A program made the translations under genes and the position numbers. Source: Microbulbifer taiwanensis (GTDB lineage Bacteria > Pseudomonadota > Gammaproteobacteria > Pseudomonadales > Cellvibrionaceae). From it: 64,000 nt of DNA. The notes beneath the pieces are model-generated. The model had not been told where the DNA came from and searched no databases. It saw only the letters and a list, made by a program, of their open reading frames with translations. The stretch covers positions 1 to 64,000 of the forward strand of contig NZ_JACZFR010000036.1 in NCBI RefSeq assembly GCF_014904815.1. The letters are read 5' to 3'. This document shows positions 8,261-16,818 of this stretch, piece after piece (position 1 is the stretch's first letter; every line of letters begins with the position of its first letter).

Positions 8261-9406
8261 TTAACCGCGACACCAGACGGTGGGATCCTGCGGCTTGCCG
8301 TTGCGGCGTATCTCGAAGTAGACGCCGCTGTGCGCCAGGCCGCCGCTGTTGCCGACCCGGGCGATGGTGTCGCCGCGCTCGACCCACTCGCCGAGGCTCC
8401 GGGTCAGGGACTGGTTGTGGGCGTAGAGACTCATATAGCCGTCGCCGTGATCCAGGATCATCAGCATGCCCTGGCCGCGCAGGTAGTCGGAAAAGACCAC
8501 CCGGCCGCGATGAATGGCGCGCACCGGTTCACCTTCACTGGCGCGGATGGTGATGCCCTTCCAGGAGATGCCGTTGGCGCGGCGCTGGCCGTAGGCGTTG
8601 GCGCGGCGGCCCTCGGCCGGCCACCGCATGCGCCCGCGCTGCCTGGCGAAGGGCTGCTGGTCCCCGGGGCTCACCAGCGAGGCGATGGCCTTACCCACCT
8701 CATCCACGAGCTTCTGCAGGCGCCCTCTGTCGCTCTTCAGCTGCTGCAGTTCACCGCTCTTGTCCGCCAGGCGCGCGGCCAGCCTGTCGAGGGTCTTGTT
8801 TCTCTGCCTCTGTGCGCCCTTGAGCCGCTGCTCCCGCTCCTGTAGCTGGCGTCGCTCGCTATCCAAAGTGTCGCGCTCGCGCTCGATCGAGCTGCTGACT
8901 GTTTGCAGGGAAGTCAGTGTGGCGAGGTAGTCGTCGATAACGCGGCTGCGTTCTTGGAGAAAGTATTCGTGGTAGCGGAGCTGGCGGGCGATATTCTGGG
9001 GGTCTTGCTGGTTGAGGAGCAGCTTGACCTGCTCCTGTCTTCCGAGTCGGTATGCGGCGGCGACTTCCTGCTCGACCCGCCGCTGCATACTTCGCCGAGA
9101 TTCCTGCAGCTGCTGCTGCTCTTTTTTCAGTTCCTGCAGTTTCTCGCCGCGGCTGCGCATATCGCGCTTGATCTGGTCGATGCGCTGGTGCAGTTCGGAG
9201 ATATCCTTTTCGTTGTCCTCCAGGTCCTTGAGCAGCTGGTCGCGCTGGCTCTTTACCTGGTTGAGTTCCTGCTGCAGCGCCTCGATGCGCTGCTTGATCT
9301 CGGCCAGGCGCGCCTGCTGGTCCCCGTCCGCGTCGGACTGGGACCAGGCGGGCAGGGACAAGAGTGTGAACAGGATTACTGCTAGAACTCTCATTGCGTA
9401 AATCAT
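8261..9406 (-). CDS. envC: Murein hydrolase activator EnvC
   Basis: Periplasmic activator of the septal amidases AmiA and AmiB, acting in daughter-cell separation. The 381-residue protein has a signal peptide, a long Gln/Glu/Arg-rich coiled coil from about 25 to 250, and a C-terminal LytM/M23 domain (GISWKGITI to YFEIRRNGK). The zinc-ligand pattern of active M23 peptidases is not intact, as expected for a non-catalytic EnvC. Its ATG overlaps the gpmI TGA (ATGA at 9403-9406), indicating coupling; an alternative start is 9394. Confidence 0.92.
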   Translation of the reverse strand: MIYAMRVLAVILFTLLSLPAWSQSDADGDQQARLAEIKQRIEALQQELNQVKSQRDQLLKDLEDNEKDISELHQRIDQIKRDMRSRGEKLQELKKEQQQLQESRRSMQRRVEQEVAAAYRLGRQEQVKLLLNQQDPQNIARQLRYHEYFLQERSRVIDDYLATLTSLQTVSSSIERERDTLDSERRQLQEREQRLKGAQRQRNKTLDRLAARLADKSGELQQLKSDRGRLQKLVDEVGKAIASLVSPGDQQPFARQRGRMRWPAEGRRANAYGQRRANGISWKGITIRASEGEPVRAIHRGRVVFSDYLRGQGMLMILDHGDGYMSLYAHNQSLTRSLGEWVERGDTIARVGNSGGLAHSGVYFEIRRNGKPQDPTVWCRG

Positions 9407-10953
9407 CCGTCGAATTTCACCAGGCTCTGGCCAGTCATTTCCGCCGGTTGCGGCAGATCCATCAACGCTAGCATGGTCGGTGCCACGTCCGCCAGGCTGC
9501 CGCCGTCGCGCAGGCTGACGTTGCGCTCACCCACATAGACGAAGGGGACCGGCAGGGTGGAGTGCTGGGTGCTGACCTGGCCGGATGCGCCGTCGAACAT
9601 CTCCTCCACATTGCCGTGGTCGGCGGTGATCAGCACCTCGCCGCCGGCGGCCAGGGCCGCGTTGACGACGCGGCCGACGCACTGGTCCAGGGCCTCCACC
9701 GCCGCGACGGCGGCCTCGAAGATACCGGTGTGGCCGACCATATCGCCATTGGCGTAGTTGCAGATGATGGCGTCGTAATCGCCGCTGCCGATGGCCGCCA
9801 CCAGCTTGTCGGTTACCTCCGGCGCGTTCATTTCCGGCTGCAGGTCGTAGGTAGCCACGTTGGGCGACTTGATCAGCTCGCGGGTCTCGCCGGCGTAGGG
9901 CTCCTCGCGGCCACCGCTGAAGAAGAAGGTCACGTGGGCGTATTTCTCTGTCTCGGCGATGCGCAACTGGGTCCTGCCCTGCTCCGCCAGGTATTCGCCG
10001 AAGGAGTTCACCAGTTTCTCCGGCGGGAAGGCGCAGCTGGCGTCAATGTCGGCAGCGTACTCGGTGGTCATCACGAAGTCTGCCAGTTCGGGCGCGGCGG
10101 CGCGCTCGAAGCCGTCGAAATTGGAATCGGTAAAGGCGCGGGTCAACTGGCGCGCGCGGTCCGGGCGAAAGTTCATAAAGATCAGCGCGTCGCCGTCGTT
10201 GATCGGCGCCGCTTCGCCAATCTGGGTCGGCGCGACGAACTCGTCGTTCTCACCGCGCTCATAGGCGGCGGCCAGGCCGGCCAGGGCGTCGGCGGCTTCG
10301 TATTCGGCCACACCCCGGGTCATCAGGTCATAGACGGCCTGGACCCTGTCCCAGCGCTGGTCGCGATCCATGGCGAAGTAGCGTCCGGCCAGGCTGGCGA
10401 TGTGCGCGGTGCCGATGGAGTCGCACACCTGCATCAGGCGCGCCAGGGAGGGTTCGGCGCTGCGCGGCGGCGTGTCGCGGCCGTCGAGGAAGGCGTGTAC
10501 ATAGATGGCCCTGGCACCGCGCTGGGCGGCCAGGGTCACCATCGCGACTATGTGGTCTTCATGGCTGTGCACCCCGCCCTCGGACAGCAGGCCCATAATA
10601 TGCACGGCGCCGTTGTTGGCGATGGCCTTGTCCACCGCGGCGGTGTAGGCGGGATTCCTGAAGAAGTCGCCGTCCTGGATGGCCTTGTTGATGCGGGTGT
10701 AGTTCTGGTACACGACGCGGCCGGCGCCCAGGGTCATATGCCCCACTTCGGAGTTACCCATCTGCCCCTCGGGCAGGCCCACCGCCATACCGGAGGTCTG
10801 GATCAGGGTCTTGGGGCGGCTGGCCCAGAGTTGGTCCCACACCGGCGATTTGGCCGCGTGGATGGCATTGTGCTCGGGATTCTCGCTGTGGCCGAAGCCG
10901 TCCAGGATCAGCAGGACCAGGGGACGTTTTTGATGGGGTTGGTCAGCGGCCAT
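9403..10953 (-). CDS. gpmI: 2,3-bisphosphoglycerate-independent phosphoglycerate mutase
   Basis: Interconverts 3- and 2-phosphoglycerate in glycolysis and gluconeogenesis using two manganese ions. The length of 516 residues is normal. The alkaline-phosphatase-like metal site begins at LLILDGFG; the phosphorylated Ser lies in QMGNSEVGH; later metal ligands are in HGNVEEM and [12 protein letters not shown]. It is first in the leftward run gpmI-envC. Confidence 0.97.
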   Translation of the reverse strand: MAADQPHQKRPLVLLILDGFGHSENPEHNAIHAAKSPVWDQLWASRPKTLIQTSGMAVGLPEGQMGNSEVGHMTLGAGRVVYQNYTRINKAIQDGDFFRNPAYTAAVDKAIANNGAVHIMGLLSEGGVHSHEDHIVAMVTLAAQRGARAIYVHAFLDGRDTPPRSAEPSLARLMQVCDSIGTAHIASLAGRYFAMDRDQRWDRVQAVYDLMTRGVAEYEAADALAGLAAAYERGENDEFVAPTQIGEAAPINDGDALIFMNFRPDRARQLTRAFTDSNFDGFERAAAPELADFVMTTEYAADIDASCAFPPEKLVNSFGEYLAEQGRTQLRIAETEKYAHVTFFFSGGREEPYAGETRELIKSPNVATYDLQPEMNAPEVTDKLVAAIGSGDYDAIICNYANGDMVGHTGIFEAAVAAVEALDQCVGRVVNAALAAGGEVLITADHGNVEEMFDGASGQVSTQHSTLPVPFVYVGERNVSLRDGGSLADVAPTMLALMDLPQPAEMTGQSLVKFDG

Positions 10954-11084
10954 AGCGAAGGTGTTCCTCTGCCGGTGGTTGGAATCGGGACGCGGATTTT
11001 AACCCGATTGCGCAGCCTTTAACCATGTTCGCCGGCGTGGATGAGAGATACGGCACACCCGGCTTTTAAAAGGTGTCGGGCTGG

Positions 11085-11112
11085 TTAAGATTTCGCCAGG
11101 ATCGTGTATACT
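11085..11112 (+). promoter_or_regulatory. Candidate promoter of the rhodanese-grxC-secB region
   Basis: A -10-like TATACT lies at 11107-11112, with TTAAGA at 11085-11090 as a weak -35 (16-base spacer). It sits in the intergenic gap that diverges from gpmI. Confidence 0.4.
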
Positions 11113-11171
11113 CCGGCCGCATTGGGCGCCAGGGCGTCGATCACAACAACAAACACGGAATTGGGGGCGGA

Positions 11172-11582
11172 GTGGACTTTTTCGTCTTTATGAGCGAGCA
11201 GTGGCTGCTGGTCAGCCTGCTGGTGGTATTGCTGTACGCATTTGCGCTGAGCGAGCGCTACAAGGCCGGCACCCCGGCATCGATACACGAGGTGACGCGG
11301 CTGATCAATGGCGAGGGCGCGCGGATACTGGACGTGCGCGACAGGAGTGAATTCAGCGCCGGCCATATCGTGGATGCGGTGCATATCCCCCACGGCGAGG
11401 TGGCGGAGCGGGTTTCCGAGCTGGCTGCCTACAAGGACAAGCCGCTGATAGTGGCGGACAAACTGGGCCAGCACGCCGGCGCCGTGGGTCGCCTGTTGAA
11501 ACAGCAGGGTTTCCAGGTGCGCCGCCTGCAGGGCGGCATGACCGAGTGGGCCAACCAGAACCTGCCGCTGGTCAAGGGTTAA
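11172..11582 (+). CDS. Membrane-anchored rhodanese-like protein (YibN type)
   Basis: A 136-residue protein with one N-terminal transmembrane helix (WLLVSLLVVLLYAFAL) followed by a rhodanese domain (ILDVRDRSEFSAGHI to LQGGMTEW). The expected active-site Cys is absent: the loop reads VADKLGQHAGAV, so sulfurtransferase activity is doubtful. The GTG start at 11172 follows a G-rich site; the ATG at 11190 has none. A rhodanese-grxC-secB order is common in gammaproteobacteria. Confidence 0.85.
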   Translation: MDFFVFMSEQWLLVSLLVVLLYAFALSERYKAGTPASIHEVTRLINGEGARILDVRDRSEFSAGHIVDAVHIPHGEVAERVSELAAYKDKPLIVADKLGQHAGAVGRLLKQQGFQVRRLQGGMTEWANQNLPLVKG

Positions 11583-11629
11583 CTGAAGGCGCAGCTGCAG
11601 GTCGCGCCAGCGTTGAAAAAGACGGTATC

Positions 11630-11890
11630 GTGAAAGAAGTCGTTATCTACACCACCCGCTATTGCCCCTTCTGTATTCGCGCCAAGCAGCTGCTCGACAG
11701 CAAGGGCGTGCATTACCGCGAGATGGCCGTGGACGGCGATCCGGAGCTGCGCGCGCAGATGACCGCCAAGGCGGGTCGCCATACGGTGCCACAGATCTGG
11801 ATCGGCGAGCAGCATGTCGGCGGTTGCGACGAGCTGATGGCGCTGGAGCGCAGCCGCCAACTGGACAAGCTGTTGGGTGGCGCCAACTGA
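11630..11890 (+). CDS. grxC: Glutaredoxin 3
   Basis: Small cytoplasmic glutathione-dependent oxidoreductase of 86 residues. It carries the CPFC active site after IYTTRY, the TVPQIWI cis-proline segment and GGCDEL, which contacts glutathione. The GTG start (VKEVVIY) matches the conserved N-terminus. It lies 47 bases after the rhodanese gene and upstream of secB. Confidence 0.95.
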   Translation: MKEVVIYTTRYCPFCIRAKQLLDSKGVHYREMAVDGDPELRAQMTAKAGRHTVPQIWIGEQHVGGCDELMALERSRQLDKLLGGAN

Positions 11891-12033
11891 CGCCCGCTGC
11901 GACGTCCGGTCATAGTAATTTGCTATTCTCGGCCTTGAAACGGTATTCGCAGGCCCCATTTGAAAGACTCATACAGGGAGTCTTTCTCACGGAAGGCAGT
12001 AATAAATCACTTATATAAAGAACAGGCAGTAAC

Positions 12034-12534
12034 ATGGCTGAAGAACAGAACGGCGCAGCGGCCAACGCAGAGGCCCCGCAAGTACAATTCGCGATGCAGC
12101 GCATCTACCTGAAAGACCTCTCCTTCGAGACCCCGATGGGTGCCGAGGTCTTCAAGAAGCAGTGGAAGCCCCAGGTCAACCAGGAGCTGAACACCAGCAC
12201 CGCCAAGATCGACGAAGATCTGTACGAAGTGGCGCTGACCCTGACCATCACCGTCAAGCTGGAAGAAGAGACTGCCTTCCTGGTGGAAGTGAAGCAGGCC
12301 GGCCTTTTTGCCATCAAGGGCCTGGAGGGCCAGCAGCTGGCCCAGGCGCTGAACACCGCCTGCCCGCAGATACTCTTCCCCTACGCCCGCGAAGTGGTGG
12401 ACAACGTGGTAACCAAGGGCTCTTTCCCGGCCCTGATGCTGCCGCCGATCAACTTCGACGCCCTCTTCGCCGCGGCCCTGAACCAGGCGCAGCAGCAGGC
12501 GGAAGCCGCCAAGGAAGAGCAGACCGAAGCCTGA
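12034..12534 (+). CDS. secB: Protein-export chaperone SecB
   Basis: Tetrameric cytoplasmic chaperone that keeps precursors unfolded and hands them to SecA. The 166 residues include the conserved [13 protein letters not shown], the acidic beta-sheet segments and the [18 protein letters not shown] stretch. The C-terminus is Gln/Ala/Glu-rich. A clear intrinsic terminator follows at 12556. Confidence 0.97.
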   Translation: MAEEQNGAAANAEAPQVQFAMQRIYLKDLSFETPMGAEVFKKQWKPQVNQELNTSTAKIDEDLYEVALTLTITVKLEEETAFLVEVKQAGLFAIKGLEGQQLAQALNTACPQILFPYAREVVDNVVTKGSFPALMLPPINFDALFAAALNQAQQQAEAAKEEQTEA

Positions 12535-12555
12535 TGCTTGCCCGGCTCTGAATCG

Positions 12556-12580
12556 AAAAGGCCCCAATCGGGGCCTTTTT
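12556..12580 (+). terminator. Intrinsic terminator after secB
   Basis: 12556-12565 and 12570-12579 form a perfect 10-bp stem around an AATC loop, ending in five T residues. It lies 22 bases after the secB stop. Confidence 0.85.
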
Positions 12581-12628
12581 CATTTGGGCCGTCCTTGGCC
12601 CTCACCCTGCGGGCAGCCTTCGGCTGTG

Positions 12629-12653
12629 CAAAACGGCAATCCGTGCCGTTTTG
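12629..12653. repeat. Perfect 10-bp hairpin
   Basis: 12629-12638 (CAAAACGGCA) pairs with 12644-12653 around a five-base loop. There is no T-run and no nearby coding role. Its function is unknown. Confidence 0.4.
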
Positions 12654-12740
12654 ATGAGTATGGGTCTTCGGTGGTTTTGAACCTAGGGCGCTGGCAGCAG
12701 GACCTTCGCATCTAACCCCATTGCTCTTATCGAGTCCCGT

Positions 12741-12760
12741 AGGGTGCGCCGCGCGCACCG
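12741..12760. repeat. GGGTGCGCC-family repeat, half copy 2
   Basis: 12742-12759 reads GGGTGCGCCGCGCGCACC, identical to the left arm at 61047-61064 and the exact reverse complement of 24497-24514. Only one arm is present. It lies between secB and the GFA gene. Confidence 0.6.
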
Positions 12761-12825
12761 AGTCACTTGTCCCCTCCCACCAGATCGCATAGGCTCGAAC
12801 CACACCCCACAACAGGAGAGCCATC

Positions 12826-13173
12826 GTGAACTATCAGGGAAGCTGCCACTGCGGCCGTATCGCATTTGAAGTGGAAGGGCAGATCGATGAAGTGATGGAG
12901 TGCAACTGCTCCCACTGCAGCAAGAAGGGCTTTCTGCTCTGGTTCAGCCCCCGCGACCAGGTTGCGCTCAAGTCGCCGGAAGCGGACATGGCCACTTACA
13001 CCTTCAACAAGCACGAGATCAAACACCAGTTCTGCCCCGATTGCGGCTGCCAGCCCTTCGGTTTCGGGCAGATGCCGGATGGTTCTCCCATCGCCGCCAT
13101 CAATGTGCGCTGCCTGGAAGGGGTGGAGCCGACGGAATTGACGATCAAGCAGGTAGACGGGCGCAGTTTCTGA
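12826..13173 (+). CDS. GFA-family zinc-binding protein
   Basis: A 115-residue protein of the GFA/CENP-V fold, named after glutathione-dependent formaldehyde-activating enzyme; most members have no proven substrate. The zinc ligands are clear: CHCG, CNCSHC and CPDCGCQPF. The next gene starts directly after its stop, so the two are probably co-transcribed. A second, more divergent GFA gene lies at 41430. Confidence 0.9.
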   Translation: MNYQGSCHCGRIAFEVEGQIDEVMECNCSHCSKKGFLLWFSPRDQVALKSPEADMATYTFNKHEIKHQFCPDCGCQPFGFGQMPDGSPIAAINVRCLEGVEPTELTIKQVDGRSF

Positions 13174-13623
13174 ATGGAATGGGATTTACCGCGACCCTTC
13201 GTGTGGAGGGTCACCGTACAGGCCGAGCATGTGGACGGCCTGCACCACACCAACAACGCCGAATATGTGCGCTGGTGCGAGCGCGCCGGTTGGGCCCACA
13301 GCGTGGAGCTGGGCCTGGATGTCACAAATTACCAGGGGCTCGACCGCGGTATGGCCATTCGCCACGGCGAGTACGACTATATACTGGCGGCCAGGGAAGG
13401 GGATGAACTGCTGTTCGGTACCTGGCTGACGAAGGTGGATGGGCGCCTGAATATGACCCGCCGCTTCCAGGTGTTCCGCGCTTCCGACGAGGCGCTGGTA
13501 CTGCGCGCCCAGTGGCAGATGGTGTGTATCGAGCTGTCCAGCGGCAGACCCAAGCGCATGCCCCAAGTGTTCAAGGATATCTATTGCCCGGCAGTCATTG
13601 CCCCGGAGGCCGCAAGTGAGTGA
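13174..13623 (+). CDS. Acyl-CoA thioesterase (4HBT hotdog)
   Basis: A 149-residue single-hotdog protein resembling YbgC/FadM-type thioesterases, which hydrolyse acyl-CoA esters. It shows the helix segment HHTNNAEYVRWCERA and a following beta-sheet. The ATG abuts the GFA stop and the next gene overlaps its end by 8 bases. The acyl-chain preference cannot be read from the sequence. Confidence 0.85.
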   Translation: MEWDLPRPFVWRVTVQAEHVDGLHHTNNAEYVRWCERAGWAHSVELGLDVTNYQGLDRGMAIRHGEYDYILAAREGDELLFGTWLTKVDGRLNMTRRFQVFRASDEALVLRAQWQMVCIELSSGRPKRMPQVFKDIYCPAVIAPEAASE

Positions 13624-14479
13624 AGAATTTATCACCCTGACCAAAAACACCGGCGCCCTCAAGGGCAAGACGATTTTCATCACCGGTGCCAGCCGCGGCA
13701 TCGGCCGCGCCATTGCGCTCAAGTGTGCAGCGGACGGGGCCAATATTGTTATCGCCGCCAAATCCGCCGAGCCGCACCCGAAGCTGCCGGGTACCATTTA
13801 CTCGGTGGCGGAGGAGGTGGAGGCCGCCGGCGGTGCGGCGCTGCCGTTGCAGGTGGACGTGCGCGAGGAAAAGCGGGTCGCCGAGGCGATGGCAGAGGCC
13901 GCGGAAAAATTCGGTGGCATCGACGCGGTGGTGAACAATGCCGGTGCCATCAACCTGACCAATGTGGAATCCACTCCGCCCAAACGCTACGACCTGATGC
14001 AGAGTATCAACAGTCGCGCCGTCTACCTGACCGCGCACCTGGCGATGCCCTATCTCAAGCAGTCGGGCAACGGCCATATCCTCAGCCTGTCGCCGCCCAT
14101 CAACCTGCAGCCCAAGTGGCTGGGGCCTTTTGCCCCCTACGCGCTGTCGAAATTTGGCATGACCGTCCTGAGCATGGGGCTGGCGGAGGAATTGCGCGAG
14201 GCGGGTGTCAGCGTCGCCACCCTGTGGCCGCGCACCCTGGTGGCTACTGCGGCGATTGAATTCGCGGTGGGCAACCGCGAAATGTTCGAGCAGAGTCGCA
14301 AGCCGGCGGTGATGGCCGATGCGGCCTATGAAGTCCTGGTGACGGAGAACAGTGCGCTGACCGGCCGCCAGCTGATCGACGAGGAGCTTCTGGGTGAGCG
14401 CGGCGTTGAGGATTTTACCGGCTACGCCCACAATCCGGCCAAGGCCGACGACCTGGCCGTGGACCTGTTCCTGGATTAA
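13616..14479 (+). CDS. SDR family oxidoreductase (HSDL2-like)
   Basis: Short-chain dehydrogenase of 287 residues with the NAD(P)-binding GASRGIGRA, the NNAG motif and YALSK as the catalytic Tyr-Lys. It resembles bacterial relatives of human HSDL2, for which fatty or steroid substrates are proposed. The active-site Ser region reads LSLSPP. The GTG at 13616 was chosen for its GGAGG site at 13605-13609, giving an 8-base overlap with the thioesterase. The pairing suggests lipid metabolism (inference). Confidence 0.88.
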   Translation: MSEEFITLTKNTGALKGKTIFITGASRGIGRAIALKCAADGANIVIAAKSAEPHPKLPGTIYSVAEEVEAAGGAALPLQVDVREEKRVAEAMAEAAEKFGGIDAVVNNAGAINLTNVESTPPKRYDLMQSINSRAVYLTAHLAMPYLKQSGNGHILSLSPPINLQPKWLGPFAPYALSKFGMTVLSMGLAEELREAGVSVATLWPRTLVATAAIEFAVGNREMFEQSRKPAVMADAAYEVLVTENSALTGRQLIDEELLGERGVEDFTGYAHNPAKADDLAVDLFLD

Positions 14480-14517
14480 TCACCGCAGTATCGAGAGGCA
14501 GAAGAGGTATTAGTGCC

Positions 14518-15105
14518 GTGAGCGACAGCGATCTTTTTCAGGACGCCCTGGGCCAGCTGGGTGACGTCAAGCCCCTGGCGCGGGAGCGTCGTGTGGTCCT
14601 GAAGAAAGACCGTCAGGATGCGGACCTGAACCAGCGCGCGCGCCGTGAGGCCGCCGTGGAGGAAACTGCCCGGGAGCTGAACCCCCTGTCCGGGGAATAC
14701 GTCGAACTGGTGGATCCCTGGGACCCGCTGGAGTTCAAGCGCGACGGTGTACAGAACGGTGTTTACCGCAATCTGCGCCTGGGCAAATACCAGGTGGACG
14801 CGCGCCTCGATCTGCACCGCTACACGGTGGAAATGGCACGCCGTGCGGTGCTGGAATTCGTGCGCGACTGTGTCGAGGCGGACGTGCGCTGTGCGCTGAT
14901 CACCCACGGCAAGGGCGAGGGGCGCAAGCAGCCGGCGCTGCTGAAGAGCTGCGTCAATAACTGGCTGCCGCAACTGCAGGAGGTGCTCGCCTTTCACAGC
15001 GCGCAGAAACAGCACGGCGGCCTGGGCGCGACCTATGTGCTGTTGCGCAAGAGCGAGCGCAAGCGGCAGGAAAACCTCGAACAGCACCAGCGCCGCAATC
15101 GGTAA
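14518..15105 (+). CDS. smrA: DNA endonuclease SmrA
   Basis: A 195-residue Smr-domain protein. The domain shows LDLHRYTVEMARRAV and, later, THGKGEG, the motifs tied to nicking-endonuclease activity in this family. The N-terminal half is charged and resembles SmrA proteins of proteobacteria. It uses a GTG start. The downstream 490 bases contain no recognisable gene and end in two terminator hairpins. Confidence 0.88.
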   Translation: MSDSDLFQDALGQLGDVKPLARERRVVLKKDRQDADLNQRARREAAVEETARELNPLSGEYVELVDPWDPLEFKRDGVQNGVYRNLRLGKYQVDARLDLHRYTVEMARRAVLEFVRDCVEADVRCALITHGKGEGRKQPALLKSCVNNWLPQLQEVLAFHSAQKQHGGLGATYVLLRKSERKRQENLEQHQRRNR

Positions 15106-15485
15106 TTTCCCCAGGGCCTGCCTAAACTAAATCGGTGGTCGCGTTGCCGTCCCAAAGTGGGTCAGGCGAGGAGCGTGGTTTAGTTGGCCGAATGAGCGAT
15201 GAGCAATACGGCATGGCCCGTTTGGGGAGCGCAACCCGAAGGGACGGGGCCATCGAATTCAATGTGAAAAGGCCAGAATCTACCTGCGGTGGTAACGGAT
15301 ACCAAATGGAGGGGGTGGCGACAAGCTGCCAGTTGGTGGGCTGCAAACTGGCCAGTCGGATTTTAGATATCGCTGTAACCTGATTGTCACGACTGACAAC
15401 TAGTATGCAACTACAACGACTTGCTTGTCCGCCTCGCTAGGGTTCGAGCGGTATCTGGAGGCAGCGTTGGTCTTCTCTCTTTTTG

Positions 15486-15505
15486 ATTCGCTTTGGCGAA
15501 TTTTT
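15486..15505 (+). terminator. Terminator-like hairpin, first of two
   Basis: ATTCGC (15486-15491) pairs with GCGAAT (15496-15501) around TTTG, followed by a T-run to 15505. The stem is short, but the shape is typical for the + strand. Confidence 0.5.
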
Positions 15506-15527
15506 ACCCTTCTTGATTGATAATGCT

Positions 15528-15554
15528 CGGCGGCCAATTTGGCCGCCGTTTTTT
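15528..15554 (+). terminator. Strong intrinsic terminator, second of two
   Basis: 15528-15537 and 15539-15548 are perfect inverted copies (CGGCGGCCAA with TTGGCCGCCG), giving a realistic 8-bp stem and short loop followed by six T residues. It faces + and separates the smrA side from the leftward lipoprotein gene ending at 15596. Confidence 0.8.
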
Positions 15555-15595
15555 ATTGGGGGGCGAGAAAGTTGTGGAATGAATTCTGTGAGGGG

Positions 15596-16090
15596 TTATC
15601 GCGGCATTCCTTCGATGCGCTTGAACTCCAGTCGGGTAGCACCGCTTTCGCTGCGCAGGATCAGGGAGTCGCCTTTTACCGTCAGGTTGTCGGTCTGCGG
15701 CAACGCCTTCAGGTAGTCCTTTTCCAGATCACTGCTGCCACGGGCGTCGCTCATGCGCGAGATCGCCGGAACCTGGGGCCAGGAAATCTCTCCACTGTCG
15801 GATAGCGCGAAGCGACCCAGGTAGGGGTTGATGCCGGCGCTGCCGCGCACATAGCCGAGCTTGTCACAGGTGAAGTAGGGGCGATCGCGCAATAACTTTT
15901 TCCACAGCAGGCGCGAGCGGTGTTCGCGCCCGTCCACGGACAGGCTCTCCAGCAACCATTGGTGCTCGCAGACCGAAGACTCCTCCACACTTTCCGCCAG
16001 TTCATCGTTTCCCAGGTGGCCACAGCCGGACAGGGACAGCAGCAGTGAAAACTGAATGAGTGAAAGAAGGCGTTTGTGGAAGCACAGCAT
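15596..16090 (-). CDS. META/HslJ-like lipoprotein (divergent copy)
   Basis: A 164-residue predicted lipoprotein with lipobox LSGC near residues 20-23. The body matches its upstream neighbour in layout: an early Cys-x-x-x-W-x-L segment (CEHQWLLESL), a second Cys in FTCDK, GSAGINPYLG, then a Glu-x-x-Y-L-x-A-L helix and a C-terminal beta-strand. This is the pattern of META/HslJ domains, whose role in gammaproteobacteria is loosely tied to heat or envelope stress. It is probably a tandem duplicate of 16154-16627. Confidence 0.7.
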   Translation of the reverse strand: MLCFHKRLLSLIQFSLLLSLSGCGHLGNDELAESVEESSVCEHQWLLESLSVDGREHRSRLLWKKLLRDRPYFTCDKLGYVRGSAGINPYLGRFALSDSGEISWPQVPAISRMSDARGSSDLEKDYLKALPQTDNLTVKGDSLILRSESGATRLEFKRIEGMPR

Positions 16091-16124
16091 GAAAAGGTCT
16101 CGTTATTTTTGTGATATTAAACCT

Positions 16125-16152
16125 GAAAAATCCCTGCCTGTCTGTGGCAGGG
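16125..16152 (-). terminator. Terminator between the two META-type genes
   Basis: 16132-16138 pairs with 16146-16152 (CCCTGCC/GGCAGGG). On the minus strand the hairpin is followed by a T-run (A residues at 16126-16130). It directly follows the upstream lipoprotein gene. Confidence 0.65.
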
Positions 16153-16153
16153 T

Positions 16154-16627
16154 TCAAGGCCCGACCCTGACAAATTCTATATAGATATCACCGGAGGCAT
16201 CGCGCAGAATCAGCCGCGCACCGCCGGATTTGGTAAAGGCCTGGCGGGTGCCGGCGAGGGCGCGCAGGTAGCTGTTTTCCTGTTGCATCAGGGCGTCCGG
16301 CCCTGCCATTTTGGTGGAGGCGAAGCTGGAGGTGTCCCACAGCATCTGGCCGTTTTCAGTGACCTGCATGGCGCCGCGATAGGTATTGATGCCGCTCTTG
16401 CCCATTACATTGCCTTCGCGATTACACAGGAAAGTGAACCGGTCCGTTTCCTCTACCGCAATGGCTTCGCCGTTGACCCGCAAGCGCTTCAGCTGCCACT
16501 TGTTGCCGCAAACCGTATTCAGGTTGCCCGCCGACTGCACTACCGGGGCCTCTTCGGTACCGATACCGAGACAGCCGCCCGCGACCAATACTACTCCCAG
16601 CAGCCACAACTGTATGAATCTGCTCAT
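16154..16627 (-). CDS. META-domain (HslJ-like) lipoprotein
   Basis: A 157-residue predicted outer- or inner-membrane lipoprotein; the lipobox VAGGC ends at residue 19. The domain shows KWQLKRLRVNGE, the FLCNREGNVMGKSGINTYRG core and the helix MQQENSYLRALAGT, all typical of META/HslJ proteins. Function is unknown. A terminator follows, so the paralogue at 15596 is likely transcribed separately. Confidence 0.82.
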   Translation of the reverse strand: MSRFIQLWLLGVVLVAGGCLGIGTEEAPVVQSAGNLNTVCGNKWQLKRLRVNGEAIAVEETDRFTFLCNREGNVMGKSGINTYRGAMQVTENGQMLWDTSSFASTKMAGPDALMQQENSYLRALAGTRQAFTKSGGARLILRDASGDIYIEFVRVGP

Positions 16628-16818
16628 TGGCGTCTAGCTCCCTGCCTGTTCCTGAACACTGGCACCTGTTTCGATCAGTTTCCGGCGCCGAATCCCAAAA
16701 AAGTTGCTACGGAAAGCTTAGTTGCTGTGCTGTACCGGGAGTGGAGTAGGGCGACAAGCTATGCTTGCAAAAGCGCCGACCACTGCCGCAGGTGAGCGCT
16801 TACATGGAAGTTATCCAC

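Larger units (their letters stand above)
15106..15595. other. Gene-free, structured 490-base region
   Basis: No convincing coding frame was found on either strand. The + strand can form several stems: AACTAAA near 15126 with TTTAGTT near 15179, 15213-15221 with 15244-15253 (one bulge), and 15328-15334 with 15346-15352. Two intrinsic-terminator-like hairpins close it. It may hold a small RNA, a long smrA 3' UTR or a decayed repeat. It does not match tmRNA, RNase P RNA, 6S or SRP RNA by eye. Confidence 0.4.

Noticed and set aside
9562-11022. Long + strand frame opposite gpmI
   Set aside because: It mirrors gpmI codons and has no motif; gpmI is certain on the other strand.
11172-11582. Active rhodanese sulfurtransferase
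   Set aside because: The usual active-site Cys position reads VADKLG, so the activity cannot be claimed; only the fold is annotated.
15135-15383. 82-codon frame in the gene-free region after smrA
   Set aside because: The ribosome-binding site is poor and the protein has no recognisable pattern; stems in the same DNA suit RNA or repeat structure better.
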